Shown: positions 24,609 through 36,144 of the stretch, one piece after another
How positions within the stretch are numbered: the stretch's first letter is position 1
Layout: each line of letters opens with the position of its first letter
NCBI GenBank assembly: GCA_030998015.1
Contig: JARWMV010000239.1
Location: 806,001-870,000, forward strand
Direction of reading: 5' to 3'
Length of the DNA: 64,000 bases
Source: Ceratorhiza oryzae-sativae
Lineage: Eukaryota > Basidiomycota > Agaricomycetes > Cantharellales > Ceratobasidiaceae
Position numbers and translations under genes: made by a program
Notes under the pieces: model-generated
What the model saw: the letters and a program-made list of their open reading frames with translations, nothing else
Told to the model about the DNA's origin: nothing
The model's database searches: none

Positions 24609-25875
24609 CTACACGCTCGGAGGCTTGTCCTCTATCTTTATCTCCGCCTCAGCCTTCGTTCCTTCTTCCGCCGCAACCTTCATCTCGGCCTCGAGCCGCT
24701 CGCGCGCCCTCACCACTTTCGATTGCAAATAGTGTGACCACGTCGGCGCGGGCGCCCTTTTCGATACCGCAGTTGCTCCAGCCTTTTCAGCTGCGGAGCT
24801 GGGGGTGAGTTCAGTTTGAATAATATCTCATATCTCTACATGTAAATCACGTAAATTAAACCTAATTTTGAGCCACAAATCCAAATCAATGCCTCACCTT
24901 CGCAATATCTTCAGGCGTCGAACCTGGTTTGACATTCAAAATCAATTGCGCTTCATCCAAAGTCATCTTGTGCTCTCTGGTCGCGCGGTCCGTTGCCGAG
25001 CCGCTCGTAGCATTCCCCAATCCGGCCGCTTCACCTCGACCACCGGGCGGTGTTTCGCATCTAATCCAAGCCGAAATGAACCCGGAGCTCGTCAGCAAAC
25101 AGCCGACATAGGCGAGGCAGGAGTCACAACACTCGCTCATGCTTTTCCGGTCACAACAACATCTGCCAGCCGTCCGTCGTCACGCAAACAGAGCTCGTGG
25201 GAACCAGCAGACTCAGCATGAGGCCGCCATGGGATGCACACGACCCCCATGGACACCCCCCACGCACGTATCGGAGTCAATCCACAATTGAGCCGCCGTG
25301 GCGCATAGAGTGACGCCATCCATACCAACGGGCGAGAAAGTCTATTTAGACTACCACCACAACCAAGCGATGGCCTAGCCCCGAGACATCGGGCATGCGT
25401 TCCAGCCTCGGATAGAATAGCTTCGTCTGGCGACTTGAGCCAGAACAGAACATGAGACGATATGGCTTCCCATCTCGAGATGTGGAGAGCTTCTAGGATA
25501 CCCAAGTTGGGGGCCGGAAATGCAAAACAATTGTTTAGGAAAAACAAACAAGTCGACTCACTTCGCGCAGCTTGCTTCCCAGCTTCCACAAATGCCTTGC
25601 CCAGGATTTGGGCACCAACGATCATAATTTGGATCAATGCCCGTGGAGAAGACTGTGCAGCATTAATGTTATCCAAGTTGTATACCAGTTTTGGAACCGG
25701 AGCGATGCAGATGTCCAAGAGAAGACCGAGCGCAGGAGTATCATGTCGCGTTCAACAGAGCGGTATCGACCAGATTCGCCCCGTGTTGCATATATTCCAA
25801 TAATGGATTTCATTCCAGTGAAATATCTCATGAGCAGGAACGAATGATCTACATCCACTAGGAATCGCTCACCAT
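24609..25875 (-). CDS. PAM16: PAM16/TIM16, J-like subunit of mitochondrial import motor
   Basis: It binds Pam18 and controls Hsp70 ATPase at the matrix side of TIM23. Conserved parts in order: SSPRALIQIMIVGAQ with KAFVEAGKQAAR (25652-25562), NAKHRP from 25060, then GLGNATSGSATDRATREHKM, TLDEAQLILNVKPGSTPEDIAK (degenerate J domain lacking HPD), RYEILFKLNSPP, and PTWSHYLQSKVVRARERLEAEM to the TAG at 24609. No in-frame ATG precedes SSPRAL. An ATG at 25875-25873 directly abuts a GTGAGC donor and, joined to 25652, gives MSSPRAL, as in the family; this start is inferred. The second intron is 501 nt. Two single-base slips (near 25045; in a C run near 24812) break the frame and look like sequencing deletions. 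Confidence 0.85.
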
Positions 25876-26968
25876 AGTTTTCGTGCAATTATTTCTGCAA
25901 CCACACCTAAACTGGGTCTATGGATGAATCCTTGACCAGATTAAATTATATGCAAAATGAATGGATACGGTTCAAGATATGCCGATGCAGCAGGCTCGGA
26001 CAGATGGTAGGGGGTCGTCGCCGAGAAATTGTTCTTAGATCATCCGGCGCTTGTACTCAGTCAATTGGTGGCGCGCCACATCGTACACCCATTTCTGCAG
26101 GGTAGCTTCAGCCTACAATCAAGACCCAAAGCTGTGCTATTATCAAACTGTTTGTAAGATGTAATAACCCATTTTGCACACGACCGAGCCTCACAAGCTT
26201 GCCGAAGTATGGTCGCTGCGCTGGGTAACAGGTGTAGGTGTGGCCTCGATGTTTCTGATATTCCGAGTATCATCCTAAAAGCAATTTATATACTTTTCCT
26301 AATTGATGCTCTATGTTTTTGCATAATTGTCTTATCTCTAGTGCATACTTCTAACAAGCAGTAAATACGATATTTTCGTTTAGTTCATTCATGTCATTTG
26401 AGGCTCGACAGTGTGGCATGAAAACGAATCGATGGGAGTCATTAGCTCGTGCTGTAGATCTTAACGCTCAGGTCGTATAAGACTACACTTCAGGACGCTA
26501 GTGAGCACCGTAAGCGGCGCATGGGCACCGCGGTGATCTTGGGGTTAAATGTAGACTCCAAGGCTTAGCTTTGAAACCTCGTACGAGTGATCTCTTTTGT
26601 GTTCACCCGATAGCTGAGGGAAAACGTGCTAAATTCGTATGGGAGCTCGGCTCATTCTTGCTTCGGGTTGGTCATCTTCAATACAAATAACGACAAATAA
26701 ATCCCGACTTTTGCACCCTTCAGCCTTCGCGTTGGGCAACGCTCATCTATAGACCACTTTAAATTTTGTTTAATTTATTGATTTAAGTCGCTACTCACTA
26801 TTGATGTGTGTATTTTACACTTATTCCCTAATAGTATTGCGGATGAGACATGGGTGTGATGTGGACTGTGCGTTCCTGAGCATATCGATAGTGCTAACTT
26901 TCGCTTGAGTTCTGCAAGAATAATTTATAGTAGAAATGGATTTCTGAACAACAACAATGGCAAGAACG
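25876..26968. other. AT-rich intergenic region
   Basis: About 1.1 kb with only short spurious frames and no recognisable protein or RNA. It forms the left part of a 2.4-kb gene-poor stretch. Confidence 0.5.
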
Positions 26969-26977
26969 AAAAAAAAA
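26969..26977 (-). terminator. Oligo-T pol III terminator of tRNA-like unit
   Basis: Nine consecutive T residues on the minus strand, three bases after the 3' end of the tRNA-like unit. This is the standard RNA polymerase III stop signal. Confidence 0.55.
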
Positions 26978-26980
26978 TGA

Positions 26981-27098
26981 CGGCCCGACCCTGGAGTTGA
27001 ACCAGCGATCCGCTCCTAGACCCACGTGCCGTTCACAGTGTGCGTTGGCGCTTTTGAAGTGTGGCCTTAAGCGATCTGACCGTTGCGCTATATAGCGC
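26981..27098 (-). tRNA. tRNA-like pol III unit (intron-containing tRNA or pseudogene)
   Basis: Reading the minus strand, TAGCGCAACGG (27090-27080) matches the A box TRGYNNANNNG, and GGTTCAACTCC matches the B box, with a T stem CTGG/CCAG around TTCAACT. An oligo-T run follows. Between the boxes, ACTTCAAAAG could hold a CAA (Leu) anticodon and an intron, with CCAC/GTGG flanking. However, the 3' acceptor sequence GTCGGGC has no complementary 5' partner; the 5' end instead lies in a perfect palindrome, GCGCTATATAGCGC. So this is a degenerate tRNA, a tRNA-derived short element, or a damaged sequence. Exact ends are uncertain. Confidence 0.45.
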
Positions 27099-28351
27099 TA
27101 TTTGCTGTCCATTGATTCACTTTCATGTCACACCTGCCTGCTGGTACCAAAACGGCAAACGATGAACAGCCACGGCAAATGCCAAAGAAACTAATTTGTA
27201 CAAATCATTGACAAAGAGTTTCAATGAGCGAAAATTGAGGACCCAAGAACAGACCGATGTCGATCGCAACAAATTAAACATCCAAAACAATAATCCCTAG
27301 ACCGAATCGAGGGGCTGGGCGTAGTACTGGCCCTCCGAGAGATGAACATGCCCAGTGGTTGATCGGCCAAAGGAGCAGAGATAAACATAGGAGAACAAAA
27401 AGTGTGGTACGGTTTGGCTCGAGCAACTTAATAGCCTAAAACAGGCATGAGAGGCGATTGAAAACTGAGAGTGACACTGGTGCCTACTTTTCTGACAAGC
27501 TCCGGACCCACGGCGCGGTGGACCTAGGGAAAAACGTAGCCAAATACAGGACACTATCTCCCTTGGAGGTAGATACGCTCCCCGAGAGTGGGCTGGCAGA
27601 AGGCACGTTCTCACAATAAGCTTCACATCGTCACACCTTCACGACTTGATGGGAGGAAAAGTCGTATATATGCAATAACCTGAGCCGTTTGGCCGTACTG
27701 ACACAATTTAAGCTTCAAATTTAAGCTTATATTATGTATACACTTTTACCAAGGTGTGACGATATGCACTGTCCTGTGGACGTAACGGAAACTATATCGC
27801 CGCCAGCGGGGAGCGGAGGGAAGCACGTTATAACACGCATCAAATCAACATTTGTATAATATATGCCAATATGTCTGTCTCTTCCTCATGTTAGAGGCCC
27901 ATACAACGGCATGAACGCATTGAAGAACGAATTAGTATGATTGATCTTATGAATATCACTAACTCCAGTTGAACTCGGAACTCGGAGTGCAGGTGAGATT
28001 AAGGGTATTAAATGAGCTCTCGCAGGTTCGCTGACTGACGACTGCCTGTTAATGAAAACAAGGAAGCACATCAATATTGTCAATTGTACCCAAGCACTGA
28101 ACACCAAATCGGCACGTGCTTGAGGGCGTCAGGGATCTATCGGCGCTTAACAAATTTCTGGCAATCACTTCATTCGGTCTCACACGTCTGAATCTATTCC
28201 GGTTGGGTTTACCTTTGCCCAGCAAAAGCACTCGACTGATTCGGCTTATTTAAGCACAAAATAGATATTACTGAACCAATCTCTTGGCTTACTTCTGGAA
28301 TTTAGTTCCTCGTAGCTCGACGGTCACTTGGCTGCCTATTGCCTTAGAACG
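27099..28351. other. Gene-poor AT-rich spacer
   Basis: No supported gene. Minor features: a doubled TTTAAGCTT word near 27707-27729, and the presumed RPA43 promoter in the last few hundred bases. Short open frames here lack starts or protein-like composition. Confidence 0.5.
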
Positions 28352-29709
28352 ATGACAACCGTGACGCCCAAGTCATTGAAAAGGAAACATGTTGATAGGG
28401 AAATTGATACAGGAGCTAGTGGGAGTGTAAAGAAGAGCAAAGGGGAACGCCAAGCAGAGAAGCGGGCAAAACGGGAGTCTGAGGCTGGGTCCCCTGTACG
28501 AAGGAAGGGCCAAGCTGGGAGTATTAATACTCAAGCCACTGCGGACGAGAGGAGTACTGTATCTGGCTCTCAGTTCAAGCTCGTAAGAGCGCGAACGGAA
28601 ATAAGCGTCCCACCTCGGTTCGTGGGTGATACCCGGCGAGGAGTAGAAGAGATCTTAGACAACCTGGTTATGCGGTGAGTCTGCTATTGGACTTTCATTA
28701 CGAGCAATGCGCTTGCTTTGAGCCGAGGCTGATTGACACCGGTAGATACGTGCCATCCCTCGAGGGAATACTTCTTTCTCACAAAAACCATACGTTCGTT
28801 CAAGACGTTGCCATAATATACGCCGAGGGTCCATTTCCGACCACGACGGTAGATTTTGATGCGGCAGTTTGGGCCCCAGAGGTTGGGATGCGTATTGGTG
28901 AGTAGTTTGATTATCCGCCCAGGGTGTGACCTCCATATGATAGCTTAGTTGGTCGAATATCATTGCATGCAACCGACCATATCGGCTTGCTTGTGCACCG
29001 AACTTTCAATGCATCAATCGGTCGAGCACACATACCCGACAACGGAGAATGGGAATATGTTCATGGGCCAACAGCGAATGACCCTGAATTTGGTGAGTCT
29101 GCTCCCTCAACTATGTATTGGACTATGAACTGATGGGATGGGCACGACAAGGGGCTGAAGGGGTCCAAGGCGATGAAGAGAGGGGAAGATGGGTGCATAC
29201 CCAAACAGGTCAAACGCTGGGTGGAGAGTCTGGGCTAGTGGAATTCACAGTAATTGGGTAAGTTTAGAGATTAATGGAGATGTCTCATATTGATGGTTTG
29301 AGAAAGCTACACAGTAGCGAACCAGATGCTCTCATTGCATGGGTCACTTCAACTAGACCCATTTGCCCCCGAACATTATGCAACCAAGCAGAATGGTGTT
29401 CGAATACCGGAAGATGACGAGCCTGGTACTGGGCCGGAGGATACCGATGATGCGCTACAGGAGAGGAGCGACGATGAGGTGGAGGTCATGGAGGAGGAGA
29501 CTGCTGATCCGCGGGGCAAACGACGAAAGGTCGTCGATGTTGTTCCAGTTGCTCCAGGGCCTGAATTTGCGCCCACCAAGAAGAAGAGAAAGAAGAAAAG
29601 CGTAGCCAATGGAGAGGCAACTGTGATTGTAGCAGAGGCTGCTACCACAACCGCTGAAGGTGAAAAGAAGAATAAGCGAAAAAAGGAGCAGGTGCATGGT
29701 GTAGCATAA
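28352..29709 (+). CDS. RPA43: RNA polymerase I subunit RPA43
   Basis: The Pol I stalk subunit that contacts Rrn3 for rDNA transcription in the nucleolus. A basic N-terminal tail (KSLKRKHVDREIDTG) comes before the Rpb7-N/SHS2-type domain (RYVPSLEGILLSHKNHTF, IIYAEGPFPTTTVDFDAAVW) and the RPA43 OB region (GRISLHATDHIGLLVHRTFN, then ISIGRAHIPD-like and EFTVIG). The C-terminus is acidic, then very Lys-rich (KKKRKKKS, EKKNKRKKEQ), as in fungal RPA43. ATG 28352 has a clear upstream leader. There are four short introns. Start and stop are firm. Confidence 0.88.
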
Positions 29710-29830
29710 TTTAGCCTTAACTATTCCAGGAAAAACTCATGTGATCACAAGTATGTCATTGGGGAAGCCATCAAGGGTTCCGTTACGGATAGCTTGGCGA
29801 CCAAAGCAGCTCAGTGATCAGACGACCACG

Positions 29831-32724
29831 ATGGCCGCCGGCGCAGTCAGACCAGCGGTGAGCTACGCAGCTATAGCAGCAAGAGGGACCGAACAATCCT
29901 CTTCTGAGAACACTCCTACCCATGACTCTGATGGATCCGCTCCTGCTCCGGCAATTGATCGCACAAAGGGCAAGACTCGCGATAGCAAGGTCAGCTTTGC
30001 GGAACACCAATCTCCCAATGAGCGCACGAGGCTGCTTAGTCAAGAGGACGGAGAGAATGGCGAACAGCCCGAGTATGATGCTGGAGAGGAAGATAATGGC
30101 GACGATGACTCGGGAAGGGAGGACGAAGGACTGGTCGCTCGGGCAAGACGTGCAGTAGGGCTAGGCAAGAACAAGCGCTACAACCGACTCCCACTCTATG
30201 CTGAGGATGGTCGAGTGCAGCGCCGTGTTCCTTTCCGCGGTGCTCTGGGTGCTATTCTTGGCCTTATCTTGGTTGGTGTACTCGTCGCTGGTGCATTGCT
30301 TGTGCGGTCTGGAGGTGCGTGTTTGGCCATCACTAGCGGGCTCGATTAACCGGTTGATTACTGACAGATCACAATACCGGGCCCTCTCCTCGGCCGCCGA
30401 GCCAGCCTTCAGCATATCCTACCCCCGCATATCCCGTTCCGACAGGTGGAACAAGCGGTCCACGTAATCCCGCATACTTAATCAGCGCTGAACATGGCGC
30501 AGTAGCAAGTGAGGCGAAGGCATGCTCTGAAATTGGAGTCGATGTCCTCAAGGCGAGTGCTTCTCTAAGACACCTTGGTTTAATTGACAGGCTATGTTGC
30601 AGGACGGGGGAAATGCTGTTGATGCTGCGATTGCCAGTAATCTTTGCGGTACGTTTGCCGCCTTGTAAATACGTTACGTTTTGGATGTGTTAACGAATGT
30701 GTGGAACTCAGTTGGGACTGTGAATCCGTTTTCAGCAGGTATTGGGGGGTAAGCAAACCCCCAACGTTCTTGTTATCAGCCACTCTAAGGAATTCCCGCA
30801 GCGGAGGGTTTATGGTCATCCGTACCCCACCGGCTTCTCCTTCTGGGCGTTCCGGGGTTCACACCATTGACTTTAGAGAAACGGCACCGGCAGCTTCCAA
30901 CAGCACTATGTTCTCCAAATCACCTCTTCTTTCCAAATTCGGTGGCCTTTCTGTCGCTGTACCTGGTGAGATTCGAGGCCTCTGGGCTGCACACTCTCAG
31001 TTCGGTCGGCTCCCTTGGTCGCGGTTGTTTGAGCCGAGCATCAAGCTTGCAAATGACGGCTGGGAGGTTACGGCAGAGCTCGATAGGCGGCTCAGGTTAT
31101 TTGGTAAAGGGTGGATGGAGAATAATCCCGACTGGAGTCCCGTTTTCGCTCCCGAAGGGCGACTCCTTACGAGAGGAGACTGGATCAAGAGGGAGAATTT
31201 TAGTTATACTTTGATGTCGATTGCAACTGAAGGCCCAGATGCATTTTACACGGCGAGTTGCGATACTCCTAACGTGCCCAGTTTCTGATATATTTTCCTG
31301 ATGCTAGGGTGCAATCGCAGATTCTATGATCGACAAGATCAGCAGACAGGCGGCATTATGACGAGGGACGACCTCGCATCGTATAAACTTGTTGAGCGAC
31401 CCGCATTAGAAGGAACCTATCGAGGTCGTCGCGTATATACCACCCACGCACCGTCGAGTGGACCGGTGCTACTACACGTACTCAACGCATTAGATCGATT
31501 TGGAGCTGGTCCAAATGTCCATGACAAGATTGCAATGAAGGAAGAAAGCGGGCTATGGTGGCACCGGGTTGTGGAAGCACTTAAATGTGAGTTGACTTTA
31601 CATATATTGTGTGAGCACGGTGCTCATGCCTCCATAGTTGGGAGTGCTGCGCGGACACGACTGGGCGATCCCGCGTTTGGCACCAACGAGGCTCTCATGA
31701 AGGAGGTCCCTACAAAGAAGTTTGGTGATGAAGTATCCGCCCGAATCACAGATGTGAGACTTCCCGAGTTATCTTAAGACCAGGATTAATGCGCCAATGT
31801 AGGACACAACCCATACCCCGGAATATTATAAGCCCATATATGATGTTCAGATAGACCACGGCACTGTAAGTCCGCCCGATGAGTAATCTCGCCGTTGAAG
31901 GATTTCTGATTCACAGTATGCCTAGACTCACACCTCTGCCGCTGATTCTGATGGAACTGCTATTGCACTGACTAGCTCGATCAATCTCATTGGGGTTCTC
32001 GTGTGATGGATCCTGCGACTGGCGTAATATTCAATGACGTCATGGACGACTTCTCTATGCCTGGGTAATTTTATAGTGATTATTGACAAACCCAAATCAC
32101 TGACAAGTGCACCTGTAGCGTCCCAAATGCCTTTGGTTTGTGGCCGAGCCCGTGGAATTATCCTGACGGTGGAAAGCGTCAAGGTATGCTAAACTATCCT
32201 CAAGCGAATATGACACTCAGATAGTGCCATCCAACAGTCTCCTCCATGTCCCCAGCCATCCTGGAGCATTCATCTGGCGAGTTCTATCTTGCAGTCGGTG
32301 GTTCTGGCGGATCACGCATTTTCGGAGCCATCGCCCAGACGATCTTAAACATGGATCGTGGGATGGATGTGTCTCAAGCGATCGAAGCACCAAGGGTACA
32401 TGACCAGTTGTTCCCAACCTTGGTGAGCATCGAAAGTGAGTTTGCACAGGCTGGGCTGGATGGATTGAAACAAAGGGGGCATAACATTACCAGTACGTTT
32501 GACATTTAATACCACTCCTCACAATACATGTTGACAAGCATGGTAACTCCAGTATTCGATATCAATCTCGGAGTGGCTGAAATTCAGGCAGTGAGTTCGA
32601 ATGCGGAAGGACACATCTCGGGTGAGTTGCCCACATATCCATGTAAATGGAAATGGGTCGCTAAATGGATTGAATCACAGCCGCCAGTGATTCGAGAAAG
32701 AACGGGGTCGCAGCTGGGTGGTAA
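29831..32724 (+). CDS. Gamma-glutamyltransferase, membrane-anchored
   Basis: It transfers the gamma-glutamyl group of glutathione; the fungal enzyme acts at the vacuole or cell surface. An acidic, Ser-rich cytosolic head of about 150 residues precedes one membrane anchor (GALGAILGLILVGVLVAGALL), so a type II topology is predicted. The catalytic region shows GAVASEAKACSEIGVDVLKDGGNAVDAAIA, VGTVNPFSAGIGGGGFMV, RETAPAAS, SVAVPGEIRGLW and TTHAPSSGPVLLHVLN. The autoprocessing/nucleophile site is DHGT|THTSAADSDGTAIALTS, the bar marking an intron. Then come SRVMDPATGVIFNDVMDDFS, VPNAFGLWPSPWNYP and SMSPAILEHSSGEFYLAVGGSGGSRI (given as parts). The end, RKNGVAAGW, lies at 32724. A one-base slip near 31990 precedes GSRVMDP. 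ATG 29753 is an alternative start. Confidence 0.9.
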
Positions 32725-33248
32725 ATGCGATCGAATCTTTTGTAGACATATAAGACAATGTTGTAATTTCCCGATACATTTCCGTTCACCACGAGTTTGG
32801 CAAGTTTGCCGGAACACAAACGCTCCCTTGATCACCCCTAAGACAGATGAGCATCACGTGGGTCTCATCGCATCATTGACCACCATATACTCCACCGTTC
32901 ACGAACGCCCACGCTCCCCTACGACCCTGCCATTGTCACTTTCCAACTCGCCCGTGCACGAGTTTCGTCGCTGCATCTTAGCACCCTTACGCGAACAACA
33001 TCCGAAATTCGTTATTCTAGCCAGCGGTTCCGCAGCTCTCTATCTTTTCCATCGCGGCAACTCTTCTGCGTTTGTCTTACACTAGTGCACCACCCACGTC
33101 TTGGATTACCAACCCACAACTCCTTTGCTGATCCACAGCGGCGATTTCCTCAGAAGCTGTGCGGCGCAAAACGAACAATCTATTTAAACACAACTCGATT
33201 GCCTTTGCCAAGACCACGCAGCAGCCCCGGAACCATTCGGCAACGACC
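32725..33248. other. Intergenic spacer / promoter
   Basis: About 520 bp between the transferase stop and the next gene; plus-strand frames here are read-through of the last exon. No other feature is seen. Confidence 0.5.
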
Positions 33249-34432
33249 ATGGCTTCAGCCCTCGAAAGTCGTGACCTGGGAGAATCGAGGCAGCCCGAGG
33301 ACCAGGAGCCGAACCAGGACGAGGAGGAACTTGATCAACGGCGAAAGCGCAAGGGAAAGAGCAAGGATCTCGACTTTCGCAGGTTTGACAGTGAGATGGG
33401 TGTGTCCGAGTCCGATGGGGGCGGGGTGAACGGGGCCGGGGGGTCGTATCCTCCTATATCGGAGGAGGCTGCGGAGGAACGCGAGGTCGTCGAGGTGAGT
33501 GTCTTTTTACTCTTGGAGTACGCTCAGCTTGTTTGTGGTTGCTAAATTTATTTATTGCTTTCATCCAATAGAATCTCAAACGGTGGGAGGTAGCCGAGCG
33601 TCTTCGACGAAAAGCTGTACGCGAGTCGCGTTCCGTGTCTGGGGGATCGACGGTGCCTTCCCCGGTCACAGCCCTGGCCCGGCGTGCAAGTCAAGTCTTA
33701 TTTCGTCGTTCCAACGAATCAGCTCGAGAAAACGCAACGAGGATCAGATCCGACAGTCCAACACCGCTCGACGACCTCGAGCAGCAACGGTACTCGCTTG
33801 CGCGTAGCGAATCAACCGACACTGCGCGAAATCCGTTTAGGGATCCGGCTGCTGCCGAATCTGAAAGTACGTTGGCATTGATGAGTCCAACGTCAGCGGA
33901 TCCGTTTGCGAGCAAGAAACATGAACGGTCAGATTCAACGTCGACTGTGACAGCGAGCCGGTGCAACCTGTGCCTCAACGTCCGATTCTCCAAGCGTCCG
34001 GGTCGTCGTCGTTTTTCACGCGGGAGCCGGGAGCCGTTCGGATGCCTCCACCTCGACCGTTGGATATACCGACCACACCGGCACCTCAGCATGTTTACGA
34101 GGGAGGAGGCCCTGTTCCAGCCAGAATGTCTGGCCTGGGGGAGGGAATTAGGGTGAGGAGAACGGCATCCGAGGAACAAGATGAGGAAGAGGAGATTGAG
34201 CGGGAGAGGAGAGACGGGCGGTGGTGGACAGATTGGTTGTGCGGCCTCAAAGAGAGGAGGGATCATACGGTCAGGTGAGTGTCGTTTTTATTTAAGCATC
34301 TCTACAAGGGTTTTCTGGCTTGGCCCGTCTTGTCTCCTTTAAGCCTTTCCGGCGCTTATTCTCTCTCTTGTCTTGTTCGTACCTAACTTTTTCGTTTGGT
34401 TCCAGGGCGGCCGAACTAACCCATTCGAGTGA
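33249..34432 (+). CDS. Ser/Arg-rich disordered hypothetical protein
   Basis: About 345 residues, no characterised domain. It starts MASALESRDLGESRQPE; a basic patch RRKRKGKSKDLDFRRFDSEM follows. After the first intron, a possible short helical unit, NLKRWEVAERLRRKAVRES, leads into long Ser/Thr/Pro disorder. The C-terminal block DGRWWTDWLCGLKERRD and the end GRTNPFE (stop 34430-34432) look conserved and may be the functional part. The frame slips by one base near 33957 (TVTAS to EPVQPVPQRP). Confidence 0.65.
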
Positions 34433-34944
34433 GACATGAATCGGTATGGGCTGTAGACGTCTTGCAGGACAGATATTTGCGCTGTCGTGCGCACAGGAAA
34501 TCACGAATAGCACGGACTCCAAACCATTGTATTCTACGGATCTGGCAGTGAAATTGGACTTTGTCCCTCCCTCTTTGATGCTGTCGCTACCTGCTGTTAT
34601 TTAAATAGTGAGATTTGTTTGAACCTTTTCCTTGGCGTGGCGTCACGTGCTGTGACAAGCAGCTGTGTGGGGCTTGACTCAGTTCTGACAGAACCGACAG
34701 GAGCACGATACTTGCAGCTCTCACAGGTGTGTCGGGCACGGTCTCAGCTGCGGGAACGTCGAGGGAGCTGACCACAAGCGCCCAGAGTCAGAGTGGAGAG
34801 ATCACCATCGGCACGTTTTCTGCACGTTGTATTGACCCTCTTCTTTAGGTGGTCGACAGCATTAGTTCCTTCCTTCTCTGCCAACCCTACCTCCTCCCAC
34901 TGCCCACGATCTAGCTCTTTAGATTTAATTTCGACAAGCCCAAC
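34433..34944. other. Intergenic spacer / BAG gene promoter
   Basis: About 510 bp without coding support. Minus-strand frames here are shadows. Confidence 0.45.
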
Positions 34945-35854
34945 ATGAGCTTCACTGTCAAATGGGGCCGAGAAAAGTATGTGTCGCCGTTGGTGCCAAT
35001 CGGAGTGTTGAGCCAACCACGATGCGTGTAGAATCCAGGTCATGGTCCCTCCAGACCATTACCCTCTGAGCTCTCTAAGGGAGACCCTGTCCACGCACAC
35101 AGGCCTCCCGCCCAACTCGTTCAAACTTGTACACTCGGGCGCGGTAATGAAGGATGACAATGCTCCAAGTACGCGCCACATCCTCCTTCGTCACAAATTG
35201 GGGCTCTAACAATCACACTAGTCACATCGTATGGTATTCGACCGGGAAGCATCATAGCTCTCGTAGGTGGTGATACACAACCCCCACGACCGGCTCAGCC
35301 GACGAACACGACCTCGGCCCCTGCACCGGCCCCTGGACCTGGACCTGGACCAGCTCAGCGCCCTGTTTCGCCCCCCAAGCCGCCCCAAGCCACTCAGTCT
35401 CAGCTACCACCAGTAAACATGACATCGGTTGGTGGACCAGAAGCTGCGAGCATCATGAAGATCCAGTCAGAGTGGGACTCTTGTAAGTGGCTCCGATCCC
35501 AGTGATGTTCACGCATGTTGACACGACACATCCAAGTCCGTCAAAAGCTCCTTCCAGACGTACAGTCATTCCTTAAAGTACTATCCAACCCACCGACGGA
35601 TCGTCCGCCAGCAGAGGAGCTCAAGATGAGCCACAAGAAATTTGGTCTGTCTATCACGCATCATGAATTTCTTTGACTAATTCTTCTTCATAGCCGAACT
35701 CCTACTACAAGCCCTTTTGCGATTTGACGCATTCCAACCAGAAGGCGAATGGAGCAAAGCCCGAGAAGTGCGCAAGGGCGCAGTGAAAGAGGTCCAGGGT
35801 ATGCTCGATCAGCTCGATGGGATGTGGGAACAGGCCAAAGTTTCTGGACGCTGA
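34945..35854 (+). CDS. BAG-domain co-chaperone with N-terminal ubiquitin-like domain
   Basis: A nucleotide-exchange factor for cytosolic Hsp70. The ubiquitin-like part runs MSFTVKWGREK, then IQVMVPPDHYPLSSLRETLS, KLVHSGAVMKDD and ITSYGIRPGSIIALVGG. A Pro/Ala/Gly linker with a PGPGPGP run follows. The BAG domain (about 35440-35854) is a three-helix pattern: ASIMKIQSEWDS, RQKLLPDVQSFLKVLSNPP, KFAELLLQALLRFDAFQPEG and REVRKGAVKEVQGMLDQLDG. There are five exons with consensus short introns; the frame is intact. Size and order match human BAG1 and fungal Bag101/Bag102. Confidence 0.87.
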
Positions 35855-36144
35855 GATTGCTACGTCATTTTCGGGGAGAGTCGATCGGTTCCAGGAGGGT
35901 TGTTATATTAGGAATTATCTATCTAAACTTTAATTTCTTTTCGGTTTCAACGTTCTGCTGTTTGGCAAAGGTTGTAAATTAGTGATAGTGTGGCTGTGCC
36001 AAATTTTAGAAATGTGAATTTGTGTTGTATTCTGGCTTTGTTTCGGACCACATCAATCACTTTACCTAGCACGCAACCAGTTCCTCTCTACGGTCGCAAT
36101 TTAAAATAAAATACTATAGGCTGACCATAGGGACCACCTTTAAC

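Noticed and set aside
25137..25718. 193-codon minus-strand frame across the PAM16 long intron
   Set aside because: It starts at a TTG and is PAM16 exon 1 running into its intron; an intron-retained form is possible but there is no evidence for a separate gene.
27297..27626. 109-codon minus-strand frame in the gene-poor region
   Set aside because: No family resemblance, low-quality composition and no start context; probably chance.
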